The position numbers were made by a program, and so were the translations under genes. This document shows, in pieces, positions 1 through 8,323 of a DNA stretch of 64,000 bases; position 1 is the stretch's first letter, and each line of letters begins with the position of its first letter. The stretch covers positions 20,882 to 84,881 of the forward strand of contig DJOW01000055.1 in the NCBI GenBank assembly GCA_002437305.1. The letters are read 5' to 3'. This DNA comes from Bacteroidales bacterium UBA6428. GTDB lineage: Bacteria > Bacteroidota > Bacteroidia > Bacteroidales > UBA932. Under the pieces are notes generated by a model that saw nothing but the letters and a program-made list of their open reading frames with translations, did no database searches and was not told the DNA's origin.

Positions 1-93
1 CACCCCGGCCTTCCGTGCCATGTCTTTCATTATGAATTCCGCCATCGGACTCCTGCAGATGTTCCCGTGGCAGACAAAAAGCACACTCTTCAT
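1..93 (-). CDS. Low-molecular-weight protein tyrosine phosphatase, N-terminal part (runs off left edge)
   Basis: Only the first 31 codons are inside the window. They read MKSVLFVCHGNICRSPMAEF and continue in frame to the edge. The CX5R(S) phosphatase loop is visible with nucleophile Cys8 and Arg14, placed right after the first beta strand as in the LMW-PTP family (Wzb, YfkJ and arsenate-reductase-like enzymes). The family removes phosphate from protein tyrosine in the cytoplasm; the substrate cannot be inferred. The catalytic Asp near the C-terminus is outside the window. The gene is divergent from the SusC gene, and a TAAATTTG -7 box lies 23 bases upstream of the start. The N-terminal motif is diagnostic. 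Confidence 0.85.
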   Translation of the reverse strand, partial: MKSVLFVCHGNICRSPMAEFIMKDMARKAGV

Positions 94-115
94 GTCATAT
101 GTGATTTCCCGGGTG

Positions 116-123
116 CAAATTTA
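116..123 (-). promoter_or_regulatory. -7 box for the phosphatase gene
   Basis: Reads TAAATTTG on the minus strand, an exact match to the Bacteroidota -7 consensus TAnnTTTG. Transcription would start about 15 bases before the phosphatase ATG. No TTTG lies at the usual 19-21 base distance, so the -33 half is unsupported. Confidence 0.5.
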
Positions 124-208
124 CACAAAAACCTGCGCATTACCGTCCTGCCCTACAAATCAGCCCTTGGATTATAAGTCAGGAGGTACGATTTTATCCG
201 CAATTTTG

Positions 209-216
209 TACATTTG
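209..216 (+). promoter_or_regulatory. -7 box for the SusC operon
   Basis: Reads TACATTTG, an exact TAnnTTTG match. It would give a leader of about 55 bases before the preferred SusC ATG. No good -33 element is seen. I saw no cobalamin-riboswitch features in the gap between 94 and 278. Confidence 0.45.
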
Positions 217-278
217 TGGATTACGTCCTGAGCACGATGGTGCGAAAGACGGGTAAAGATTCGCAAAAAGTACAAGAT

Positions 279-3200
279 ATGAACAAGTTGCTATCCAAAC
301 TCCGGAGATGCGGAATTACCTGGATCACAGCGCTTTTGCTGATGCCGGTGACGGCAGCGGCACAAGGGGCTCTGCTTACCGGAAAGGTTGTGGACACGGA
401 AGGCGCGCCGGTGATCGGGGCGGGGATAATCTCTATGCAGAAAAAAGCCTCGGGGACAACCACGGATCTGGACGGAAAATTCAGTTTCACGGTTCCTGCC
501 GGGACAGAATCGGTGCTGTTCTCCTCGGTTGGGATGAAAGATGTTGTCTATAAGATAGTTCCTGGCAAGACCGATAACATCACGATCGTGATGGAGTGGG
601 AAAGCACGCAGCTGGATCAGGTTGTCGTGACGGGATACGCACAGACAACGGTCAAGAGGATAACCGGCTCAGTGGCGGTGATAGGCTCAGACAAGTTCGA
701 GGCCAAGGCCGTCTCGTCTGTCGACGCGCTGATGCAGGGTGAGGTCGCCGGTGTGGCGGTCTCCGCGACTTCAGGACAGCCCGGGACCCAGTCCAGAATC
801 CGGATCAGAGGAGCGAACAACCTCTCGGGGACCAGCCAGCCGCTCTGGGTGGTGGACGGAGTGCCGATGCAGAGTGACTCCCCGAATCTCAGCTCCGAGC
901 AGCTTGCCACCGGAGGCTTCGACGACATATTCGTGAACGGCGTCGGCAACATCAACCCCAACGACATCGAGAGCATCACCATCCTGAAGGATGCCGCGGC
1001 GGCGGCGATCTACGGATCCAGGGCCGCGAACGGTGTCATCGTCGTGACCACCAAGAAAGGCGAGGCCGGGAAGATGAGGATCAACTACAACAACACGTTC
1101 ACGATGTCGATAAAGCCGCAGAGGACTCTTAACCTGATGAACTCCGCCGAGAAACTGGCCTGGGAGGATGAGCTTTGGAACGAGTTCTCGGCAAGCAAGT
1201 ACGAGGAATCGCTGACCGACAACACGATAGTCTATCCGGTGGTCGGGATCGTCGGCCAGATCAGGGCGGGGCTCGGGGACTTCACCAAACTCAAAGGCGA
1301 CACGGCGGCGCAGGATGCCTACATAGCGTCATTAAGGGAGAACGACACCGACTGGTACAACCTTCTGTTCAGGAACGCATTCTCGCAGGGGCACCATCTT
1401 TCCCTCAGCGGAGGCTCGGAGAAGAACACCTACTACGTGGCCCTCGGTGTCAATGACGAGGACGGAATGCTGATCCACAACAGCTACAGAAGGTACAACA
1501 TCAACTCCAAGATGACCCTCAAGCCTGTGGACCGGGTCCGGATCGACATCGGCATGGAGGCGGCGAGGCAGGAATCCATGATGCCATATTCAAGCGTGGA
1601 TCCGTTCTACTACGCCTACTTCTCCAATCCGTACGAGAAGGCGTACAACGCTGACGGCTCTTACGCCGCTGACAACACTTGGTTCACCCTCGGCTACTAC
1701 AACGGCCGCGGGGTCGAGCAGGTGATGCCGAAGAACGGGTTCAGCCTGCTGCGCGAGCTGGACTCCAACTACAGCTCGACCAAAAACACGAACGGAACGT
1801 TCAGGACTCAGGTGGACCTCAAGATCGCCGAGCCGCTGCACTTCGTGGGGCTGGCGTCATACTCATTCGCGAACAATTCCACCGACAAGGTTGTTGACAA
1901 GGACACCTACACGGCCTTCCGGGACAGGCTCGGCAGCGATGACCGCTCGCAGACGAACCTCTACGGAAGCATCTCACAGAACAGGACCAACAGGAACAGC
2001 TATGTCGTCAGAGGACATTTCGCCTTCTACAAGACATTCGGGGAACTTCACACAGTCAACGTGCTGGCCGGAGCGGAGCTAAGAGGCTCGGACGCCAACA
2101 CCATATTCACAAAGCGCTACAACTACGACCCGAAGACCGGAACAACCTCGCTGCCAAGCATAAGCGGCCCGCAGGACGAATGGCTGAGGGAAGTCGAGAA
2201 ATTGAACGGTGAATATTTCAGCAAGACCAGATACGCATCGTTCTATGCATCCGCAGACTATTACCTCGGAAAGACGATCGTGCTCAACGCGTCATTCAGG
2301 ACCGACGGGAGCTCGAACTTCGGAAGCAACCGGCAGTTCAACCCTACCTGGAGCGCGGGCGCGGCGTGGCATCTTGGCGAGGAGAACCGGATGAAGAATA
2401 TTCCTGTTGTCTCCCACGCCACACTGCGCGCCGCCTACGGATTCACGGGCGATGTGAACACAAGCACCTCGCATCTCCTTGTGATGCAATACCTTCAGCA
2501 GCAGTACCGCTACTTCGGGGACGAGACCTTCAACCTCGGCACCATCCCGTCGGCGCCTAATCCGGATCTCGGCTGGGAAAAGACGCGCGACGCGAAGGTG
2601 GGACTGGACTTCGGCCTCTGGAAGGACAGGCTGACGGTAAACACTGAATATTACTACCGCCTCAGCACGGATGTGGTCACGTCCTCCCCTGTCCAGAGCA
2701 CGACCGGTTTCACCTATGTCTATTTCAACGCTGCGGACATAATGAACAACGGAGTGGAGATGACCGTGAACGGGAAGCTTCTCCAGAGTAATGACTGGAC
2801 AGTCAGCGCGGCGGTGAATTTCGCCTACAACTACAACAAGGTGCTGAAATACAACCCGGTGTCGCAAAGCGGCATAACATCGAAGGACCGCTACGTGGAG
2901 GGCTATCCGACCGGGGCGATCTTCAGCGGGAAATATTCAGGGATAGCGTCCGACACCGGCCTCTACCAGTTCAAGCTGCGCCCGGACGCGCAGATAGCGA
3001 CGGCCACCGACCTCAACAAGCCGGACAACTACCGCTACTATCTCGGCACGACGATCGCCCCTTACACCGGAGGGTTCAACCTCTCCGCCTCATGGAAACA
3101 ATTGAAGCTGAGCGTCAGCGGAATGTTCTCGCTCGGCTCGAAGACCTTCGAGAAGATGCGCTGGCCGGCCAGCTACAGCGACACTTCCCACAGCGGAGTC

Positions 3201-3614
3201 AGCACCGAGACCGTCCAGTCCCAGTTCAGCGACCTTTACGGCAACCACCTCAACGTGGAGAAGGACAGGACGGACAGGTGGACTCCAAATCACACGACCG
3301 GCGTCAAGTACCCGCGCATCTACGACTACTACGACGCCAAGTACAACTTCTCGTCCTACAACCCGATGGACTCCAGCATCATCGACGCGGTCTATCTGAA
3401 GAACAATTCCTACGTCCGCATCAAGTCGGTCATCCTGACCTACTCACTGCCTTCCGATTCCGTGAAGAAACTGAGGATGAGAGGATTGAGTTTCAACATC
3501 TCGATGAACAACTTCTTCACGTTCACCGGCTACGACGGAATGGATCCGGAGATCCCGGGAGCGACCTACCCGACCACCAGAAGCGTGTCCGGAGGCATCA
3601 ATGTCGAATTCTGA
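279..3614 (+). CDS. SusC/RagA-family TonB-linked outer membrane receptor
   Basis: A 1111-residue outer membrane barrel that imports a ligand captured with its SusD partner, driven by TonB. The chosen ATG is followed by basic residues, a hydrophobic stretch and an AAAQG cleavage site, a clear signal peptide; upstream in-frame starts add 7 to 21 residues of non-signal sequence. In order it has a carboxypeptidase-regulatory-like domain (about residues 32-115), the plug with the family signature around NDIESITILKDAAAAAIYGS (about residues 230-270), then the barrel, ending in the aromatic residue Phe. The SusD gene follows after 10 bases. The ligand is unknown: the usual reading is a glycan, but the FecCD/ABC genes downstream make a metal chelate or cofactor possible. 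Confidence 0.95.
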   Translation: MNKLLSKLRRCGITWITALLLMPVTAAAQGALLTGKVVDTEGAPVIGAGIISMQKKASGTTTDLDGKFSFTVPAGTESVLFSSVGMKDVVYKIVPGKTDNITIVMEWESTQLDQVVVTGYAQTTVKRITGSVAVIGSDKFEAKAVSSVDALMQGEVAGVAVSATSGQPGTQSRIRIRGANNLSGTSQPLWVVDGVPMQSDSPNLSSEQLATGGFDDIFVNGVGNINPNDIESITILKDAAAAAIYGSRAANGVIVVTTKKGEAGKMRINYNNTFTMSIKPQRTLNLMNSAEKLAWEDELWNEFSASKYEESLTDNTIVYPVVGIVGQIRAGLGDFTKLKGDTAAQDAYIASLRENDTDWYNLLFRNAFSQGHHLSLSGGSEKNTYYVALGVNDEDGMLIHNSYRRYNINSKMTLKPVDRVRIDIGMEAARQESMMPYSSVDPFYYAYFSNPYEKAYNADGSYAADNTWFTLGYYNGRGVEQVMPKNGFSLLRELDSNYSSTKNTNGTFRTQVDLKIAEPLHFVGLASYSFANNSTDKVVDKDTYTAFRDRLGSDDRSQTNLYGSISQNRTNRNSYVVRGHFAFYKTFGELHTVNVLAGAELRGSDANTIFTKRYNYDPKTGTTSLPSISGPQDEWLREVEKLNGEYFSKTRYASFYASADYYLGKTIVLNASFRTDGSSNFGSNRQFNPTWSAGAAWHLGEENRMKNIPVVSHATLRAAYGFTGDVNTSTSHLLVMQYLQQQYRYFGDETFNLGTIPSAPNPDLGWEKTRDAKVGLDFGLWKDRLTVNTEYYYRLSTDVVTSSPVQSTTGFTYVYFNAADIMNNGVEMTVNGKLLQSNDWTVSAAVNFAYNYNKVLKYNPVSQSGITSKDRYVEGYPTGAIFSGKYSGIASDTGLYQFKLRPDAQIATATDLNKPDNYRYYLGTTIAPYTGGFNLSASWKQLKLSVSGMFSLGSKTFEKMRWPASYSDTSHSGVSTETVQSQFSDLYGNHLNVEKDRTDRWTPNHTTGVKYPRIYDYYDAKYNFSSYNPMDSSIIDAVYLKNNSYVRIKSVILTYSLPSDSVKKLRMRGLSFNISMNNFFTFTGYDGMDPEIPGATYPTTRSVSGGINVEF

Positions 3615-3624
3615 ATGATTTGAA

Positions 3625-5031
3625 ATGAACAATATGGAAATATTCAAGAATATATTCAAGTGTGCCGCCGCTCTCGCGCTTGCCGTGGGCGCCGCCGGCT
3701 GCAAAGGCTATCTGAGCGTCCGGCCGCAGGGAGAGGTCATCCCGGAGACAGACGAGGAGTTCACCGCCATCATCCACAGCCACCTGCGCGACATCGAAGG
3801 CGGAGGCGATGAATATGTCATCGGGAATATGGATGCTCTGACGTTCCTTGAGGGCTGCGCCGACAATCTGGATGCCAACATCCGCACGGGCTCCAACCTG
3901 ACCTTCTTCGCCGGTGAGGAGATCGACAGCCGCCAGAGAGCCTACGAGGAGAGCTGGGAGGTTGTCCGTGACTGCAACATCGTGATCGAGAACATGAAGG
4001 ACAGGACATCGGACATGGCGCGCGGGGCCCTTTCGGCGGCATATTCAATGAAAGGGATCGTCTACTACAACCTGCTGCGGGAGTTCTGCCAGCCGTGGTC
4101 GGACTCCAAGGCCGGAGAATTGCCTGGAATACCGATCGTGGACAGGTTCAACATCAACGACAAGCCTTCGCGCGGAACGATCCGCCAGACCTACGACTAC
4201 ACGAAGTCCCAGTTCGAAGCCGCGCTCGCGTTGGATCCGGCTGACCCCAAGTACATATTCACGGAATGGATCATCAAGGCCTACGAGGCGAAGCTTGAGT
4301 TCTGGTGCCGGAATTGGGACAGCGTCATCTCGCTCTGCGAGGACATCATCGCCCACAGCGGAATCTCCCTGACTCCTATCTCTGAATATGCCGGGATGAT
4401 CAACGCCCGGTATGAAACCAAAGGCGAGGTGCTTGTCCGCTCACACATCAACAACTCCAGCGAGCTTGACTGGTACTTCAGCTACACGAAAAGCTATCTG
4501 GCCTCCAGACCGGCGAGCTCCAGACTCATCCGGTTGTTCGGTGAGAATCCGGAAAAGGATGTCCGTTACGCAGCCAGTTTTGACAAGAGAAGGATGAACG
4601 TCAAGACTCCTGAATGCAAGGTCCGGCTTTCGGAGATTGTCCTGATGCTGTCAGAGGCATATTACCACAAAGGAGACAACTCCTCCTCACTCAAATGGCT
4701 GAACGAGCTGCGCCGTAACAGGATCGAGAAGGTCACAGACCTGACTTTGGCCACACTTCAGGAAGTGCGTGAAGATGAAAGAATTGTGACGGATTGTCAA
4801 GGCAATGCCGTCACTCCCCTGCTCCAGGCCATTTTCGATGAGAGGCGCAAGGAACTCTACATGGAGGGAGACCGGTGGTATGAGCTCAAGCGCAACGGCA
4901 GGCCGGAATGGTGGGTGATCAGCAACGGACTGAAATACACCACGAAGGAGTACCTCTACACATCTCCGATCTCGAAGTCAGACGTGGATCTGAACCCAAG
5001 TCTGGAGCAGAACCCAGGGTATGTTTATTAA
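3625..5031 (+). CDS. SusD/RagB-family ligand-binding lipoprotein
   Basis: A 468-residue surface lipoprotein that caps the preceding SusC channel and binds the ligand. The signal peptide ends in a lipobox with Cys near residue 26 (VGAAGC). The middle is rich in TPR-like helices, and the C-terminal part has the family segment LYMEGDRWYELKRNG followed by a Tyr-rich end. It is immediately downstream of its SusC and likely cotranscribed. The length is shorter than many glycan SusDs (500-600 residues) but within range. The ligand cannot be read from the sequence. Confidence 0.93.
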   Translation: MNNMEIFKNIFKCAAALALAVGAAGCKGYLSVRPQGEVIPETDEEFTAIIHSHLRDIEGGGDEYVIGNMDALTFLEGCADNLDANIRTGSNLTFFAGEEIDSRQRAYEESWEVVRDCNIVIENMKDRTSDMARGALSAAYSMKGIVYYNLLREFCQPWSDSKAGELPGIPIVDRFNINDKPSRGTIRQTYDYTKSQFEAALALDPADPKYIFTEWIIKAYEAKLEFWCRNWDSVISLCEDIIAHSGISLTPISEYAGMINARYETKGEVLVRSHINNSSELDWYFSYTKSYLASRPASSRLIRLFGENPEKDVRYAASFDKRRMNVKTPECKVRLSEIVLMLSEAYYHKGDNSSSLKWLNELRRNRIEKVTDLTLATLQEVREDERIVTDCQGNAVTPLLQAIFDERRKELYMEGDRWYELKRNGRPEWWVISNGLKYTTKEYLYTSPISKSDVDLNPSLEQNPGYVY

Positions 5032-5056
5032 TAATGACTTACATTTTTTAAGAGAA

Positions 5057-5275
5057 ATGAGAACAAAAAGAAATATAATCGCTATATTCGCTTTCGCATT
5101 TGCCGAAGCAATCCTTTGTGGATGTTCTTACAACGAGCTTCCTCCAAAGACTTCCGACGCTTCAAAAAGCTATATCAAACCGAAAGGCGAGATCCCTACG
5201 GCGGCGGAGAGGGAGGAAGTCAAGGCCATCAAGGCAGAGTATGAGGCCGCAATCCGTGCCGGCGATGGCAAGTAA
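5057..5275 (+). CDS. Small lipoprotein, function unknown
   Basis: A 72-residue protein starting MRTKRNIIAIF, then a hydrophobic helix and lipobox LCGC, then a polar, Lys/Glu-rich tail. I recognise no family. An in-frame start at 5021 overlaps the SusD gene, but the internal ATG gives a proper lipoprotein signal. Its place between susD and a second lipoprotein suggests an accessory part of the same surface complex; this rests on context only. Confidence 0.6.
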   Translation: MRTKRNIIAIFAFAFAEAILCGCSYNELPPKTSDASKSYIKPKGEIPTAAEREEVKAIKAEYEAAIRAGDGK

Positions 5276-5280
5276 GGTTA

Positions 5281-5301
5281 GCATCTGTAAGTTATAGATG
5301 C
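5281..5301 (+). other. Small hairpin between two lipoprotein genes
   Basis: GCATCT and AGATGC form a six-base inverted repeat around a nine-base loop. No T-run follows, so it is a weak terminator candidate; it could end or process the SusCD transcript before the next promoter. Confidence 0.3.
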
Positions 5302-5332
5302 CCAATATGACTGAAAAAGTAGTGTATTATAG

Positions 5333-5340
5333 TAGTTTTG
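5333..5340 (+). promoter_or_regulatory. -7 box before the Calx-beta lipoprotein gene
   Basis: TAGTTTTG matches TAnnTTTG exactly, sits in an AT-rich stretch and ends 15 bases before the ATG. It suggests that the second half of the locus (lipoprotein, permease, ATPase) has its own promoter. No -33 TTTG is seen. Confidence 0.45.
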
Positions 5341-5355
5341 TTAATTTATTGCAGT

Positions 5356-6657
5356 ATGTTTGGAAGATTTCTGACATTTTTGGCGGCGGCCACCGCTGCC
5401 GTGAGCATCACGTCCTGCGAAAAGGATGACAAGCCGACGGTTGAGTTTGAAAAGAGTCTCTACACCGTCTACGCCAAGCGCAGCGTGGATGTCAATGTTG
5501 TCATCAGCGAACCTGCGGCGGAGAATGTCTCCGTGCGGATAACGACAGCCGGAGCAGCGGCGGGAACCGATTTCGAGATAACCGGTAATCCTGTTACAAT
5601 CAAGGCCGGAGAGACCACAGGTACGTTCAGCGTCAAGAACCTGAGCCTTAAGGACACCAATCCTCTCAACCTTGGCATCGAGTGCCCGTCAGGCTACAGC
5701 CTCGGGTCCAAATTCGTGACGATCGTGACCCCTGATCCAGAGGAGACGCTTGTATATTCATTCCTGACGACCAAGGCCGATGTCCTCGGATCGTACGTCG
5801 CCGACATCAAGGTGACAGGAGTCACGTCAGGAGACAAGCTCTCTCTTGGCGAGGATGTGATCATTCCTCTTAGGATCACAGGAGACGCCGCGCAATACGT
5901 TGTCTTTGATTCCAAGACAAAGGCCGTTGACAACACACCTGGACCTCACGCCGTCCTCAAGGCCGGCAAGTCAACGGCAACCTTCAAGTTCTCCCTCAAG
6001 GACGGATTCAAGGAAGGAGACAAGATCAATGTGACGGTTGACATGGACGAGGCGGCAAGATTCATCCCCGGGGACAACGAGAGCGCGGAGTACACGCTCT
6101 ATTCCGTAAAAGTTCCGGACGCGCTTCTGGGCACATGGAAGTTCAGCAAGGTGTTCGCAAAGGATGAAGTGGATTATTTCTTTGAAGAAATGGAAGACGA
6201 TCCGACTCTTCTTCCGTTGAAGAACGAAGGGTTCACCCTGACCTTTTCCAAGGATGATTCGGGTGTGGTGACCGTAACGCCCAACGACAAAGGCGATTTC
6301 GCAAACTATTTCAGAGAGGCGACAGTTACCCCGACCGAGCCCAAAAATCTGATAGCGAAAGGTACCGTAATAGGCAAGAACACAGCCTCGGAAAGTAATA
6401 TGTTCATGGAGGCCGATGTGGATGATGGTTATGGTACACATACAAACATGTACTACAAACTCTCCGCTGCAAATCGGGCGTTCAGCAAGGACAAAGAAGT
6501 GATCGGAGAGTCCGTAATCGTGTTCACCATACTCGATGGCAAACTTGTCACAGAATTCCGCGACTACGACAAACCTCCATTCGGAGAGAATTGGTGGGAT
6601 GACAGCGCCTTCAGCTCCGAAATGTTCGCTTTCGCCTCCTTGTTCGTAAAACAATAA
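5356..6657 (+). CDS. Surface lipoprotein with Calx-beta-like domains
   Basis: A 433-residue lipoprotein. The signal peptide ends in ITSC at about residue 21, and the mature part begins EKDDKPTVEF. Two beta-sandwich stretches resembling Calx-beta domains (about residues 30-130 and 135-250) contain the typical AGTDF, IKAGETTGTF and KAGKSTATFKF turns. The last 180 residues form a separate domain beginning LLGTWKFSKV, like lipocalin-type domains of Bacteroidota lipoproteins. The family commonly acts as a surface binding protein beside SusCD pairs; here it would take the accessory ligand-binding place. The internal ATG is preferred because it starts the signal peptide directly. Confidence 0.75.
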   Translation: MFGRFLTFLAAATAAVSITSCEKDDKPTVEFEKSLYTVYAKRSVDVNVVISEPAAENVSVRITTAGAAAGTDFEITGNPVTIKAGETTGTFSVKNLSLKDTNPLNLGIECPSGYSLGSKFVTIVTPDPEETLVYSFLTTKADVLGSYVADIKVTGVTSGDKLSLGEDVIIPLRITGDAAQYVVFDSKTKAVDNTPGPHAVLKAGKSTATFKFSLKDGFKEGDKINVTVDMDEAARFIPGDNESAEYTLYSVKVPDALLGTWKFSKVFAKDEVDYFFEEMEDDPTLLPLKNEGFTLTFSKDDSGVVTVTPNDKGDFANYFREATVTPTEPKNLIAKGTVIGKNTASESNMFMEADVDDGYGTHTNMYYKLSAANRAFSKDKEVIGESVIVFTILDGKLVTEFRDYDKPPFGENWWDDSAFSSEMFAFASLFVKQ

Positions 6658-6671
6658 CGCGCGGCGAATAA

Positions 6672-7619
6672 ATGATGAGGTCCGGCTCAAAGACATTCAT
6701 GATCGCAGCTTTGGTCTTGCTTTTGGCTTGCGCCGATCTGCTCACCGGAGGAGCCGGACTAAGCGGGATCGACCAGATAATATTCCTGAAACTCCGGCTT
6801 CCGAGGATGTTGACAGCGGCCATTTCAGGCGCCGGCCTTTCCCTCTGTGGACTACAGATGCAAAGCGTGCTCAGAAACCCGCTCGCGGATCCTCACATCA
6901 TGGGCGTGAGCGCGGGGGCGGGCACCGGAGCCGCCGTGGCCACGCTTCTTGCCGGAACCGCGCTCCCGGGGGCGCTTTCCGGAATCACCGTGGCGCTGTC
7001 GGCTTTCATTGGCGCGCTTCTGACCTCGGTCATGGTCGTGGCGATGGCCTCAAGGCTACAAAGCACGGCGACATTGCTCATCTTCGGCGTGATGCTGGGA
7101 TTCATCTTCAGCGCGGCCACGTCTATCCTTGAATATTCAGCCAACGCGGAGAGCCTCAAAGCATTCTACAGTTGGTCCGCAGGCAGCTTTTCCGGATGCA
7201 GGCCAAGCGAAGTGGCGCTGGTCGCCGGTGCGCTCGTAGCCTGCGTCATTCTGGCGACAGTCAACAACCGAGGGCTGGACATAACTCTTTTCGGAGATGA
7301 ATATGCCCGTCTTGCCGGCGCGGACGTGACAAGGATCAGAAACATCGCTATGGCAGGAAGCTGCCTTATGGCCGGAAGCGTCACTGCTTTCTGCGGCCCT
7401 CTTGGCTTTGTCGGGATCGTGGCTCCGCACATCGCAAGGGCGGTCCTCGGAACCGCCGTCCACATCAAGGTCATTCCGGTCACGATGCTCACCGGGGCGG
7501 GGATTTCCCTGGCCGCGGACTTTCTCTCACAGGTTTTCCCGGCGCCACTTCCGGTGGGGAGTACGATGGCAGTCATCGGCATCCCGATCATCCTGGCTAT
7601 TCTCTTGAAAAGGAGGTGA
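6672..7619 (+). CDS. FecCD/BtuC-family ABC importer permease
   Basis: A 315-residue, roughly nine- to ten-helix inner membrane permease for siderophore, heme or cobalamin import. The family-typical segments LPRMLTAAISGAGLSLCG, MQSVLRNPLADPHIMGVSAG and FCGPLGFVGIVAPHIAR are all present. It begins 14 bases after the lipoprotein gene, and its stop is separated from the ATPase ATG by two bases, so the two form one transporter unit. No periplasmic binding protein gene lies nearby, which is unusual. Substrate not determinable. Confidence 0.92.
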   Translation: MMRSGSKTFMIAALVLLLACADLLTGGAGLSGIDQIIFLKLRLPRMLTAAISGAGLSLCGLQMQSVLRNPLADPHIMGVSAGAGTGAAVATLLAGTALPGALSGITVALSAFIGALLTSVMVVAMASRLQSTATLLIFGVMLGFIFSAATSILEYSANAESLKAFYSWSAGSFSGCRPSEVALVAGALVACVILATVNNRGLDITLFGDEYARLAGADVTRIRNIAMAGSCLMAGSVTAFCGPLGFVGIVAPHIARAVLGTAVHIKVIPVTMLTGAGISLAADFLSQVFPAPLPVGSTMAVIGIPIILAILLKRR

Positions 7620-7620
7620 T
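7611..7620 (+). promoter_or_regulatory. Unusually strong Shine-Dalgarno sequence for the ABC ATPase
   Basis: AGGAGGTGAT is fully complementary to the usual 16S 3' tail and precedes the ATG at 7622 by one base, with the GGAGG core six bases away. Bacteroidota rarely depend on such sites. It overlaps the permease stop codon and argues for the ATG at 7622 over the GTG at 7616. Confidence 0.7.
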
Positions 7621-7621
7621 C

Positions 7622-8245
7622 ATGCTGGAAGCGGACAGGCTCATTGTCGGCCACGGAGGCGTCAGGGCGGCGGGTCCCTTGTCATTTGGCTATCCCGACG
7701 GGAAATGTGTGATGCTCTGCGGCCCCAACGGCAGCGGGAAAAGCACTCTGATGAAAACGATAGCCGGAATCCTGCCGGCCCTTTCGGGTTCCTTCTCCAC
7801 CGGGGGGAGGGTCGTCATGGTGCCAACGCACATCGCCAAAATAAAGGGTTTCAGCGTGATGGATTTCATCCGGACAAGCCTTGGCGCGGAATCCGGAATG
7901 TTCGGAAAGCTGAACCAAGAGGCTGAGGTTTCCCTGAGGAACGCGATTGAACTCCTCGGCCTGGAGAAATTGTCAGGCAAAGACATAAGTCTCATCTCCG
8001 ACGGAGAGTTCCAGAAAGCCTGCATCGCCACGGCCCTGACAAGGAAAGCCAATGTCTTGCTTCTTGACGAGCCCACGGCCTTCCTGGACGTGGAGAACAG
8101 GATAATGGTCCTGCGTACCCTGCGCAGAGTCTCGCATGAGACTGGAATGACCGTGGTCTTCTCGACGCACGATGTCCATGATGGAGCCAGGTTCTCCGAT
8201 GAAACTCTGTCCTTGGGGAACGATTCCTACGGTTTATTGTTTTGA
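7622..8245 (+). CDS. ABC transporter ATPase of the FecE/BtuD type
   Basis: About 207 residues, short for the family (usually about 250), and energises the preceding permease. Walker A is GPNGSGKST near residue 32, Walker B is VLLLDEP, the D-loop is FLD and the switch His is in VFSTHD. The signature region reads LISDGEFQKACIATAL in place of the common LSGGE, so the ABC signature is degenerate but keeps Gly-Glu. Translation is probably coupled to the permease through the strong ribosome site. Paired with FecCD, it is an importer subunit. Confidence 0.88.
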   Translation: MLEADRLIVGHGGVRAAGPLSFGYPDGKCVMLCGPNGSGKSTLMKTIAGILPALSGSFSTGGRVVMVPTHIAKIKGFSVMDFIRTSLGAESGMFGKLNQEAEVSLRNAIELLGLEKLSGKDISLISDGEFQKACIATALTRKANVLLLDEPTAFLDVENRIMVLRTLRRVSHETGMTVVFSTHDVHDGARFSDETLSLGNDSYGLLF

Positions 8246-8271
8246 AGCGTCGAAACAATTTGCTAACTTTG
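8241..8271 (+). promoter_or_regulatory. Promoter for polA (TTTG-N19-TAACTTTG)
   Basis: A -33 TTTG at 8241-8244 and a -7 TAACTTTG at 8264-8271 are separated by 19 bases, the canonical Bacteroidota arrangement. The -33 element overlaps the stop of the ABC gene. The predicted start near 8277 leaves a leader of about 47 bases. Confidence 0.75.
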
Positions 8272-8323
8272 CAATGACCGTAGTGCGCCTTGCGGCGGAG
8301 GTCTCTGAATTAAACTAAGAAAG

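Noticed and set aside
20..256. Open frame of 78 codons at the left edge on the plus strand
   Set aside because: It runs opposite the phosphatase N-terminus and through the divergent promoter region; no family or signal.
94..278. Cobalamin riboswitch upstream of the SusC/FecCD locus
   Set aside because: The gap is short and I see no B12-box or paired elements; the idea came only from the FecCD genes.
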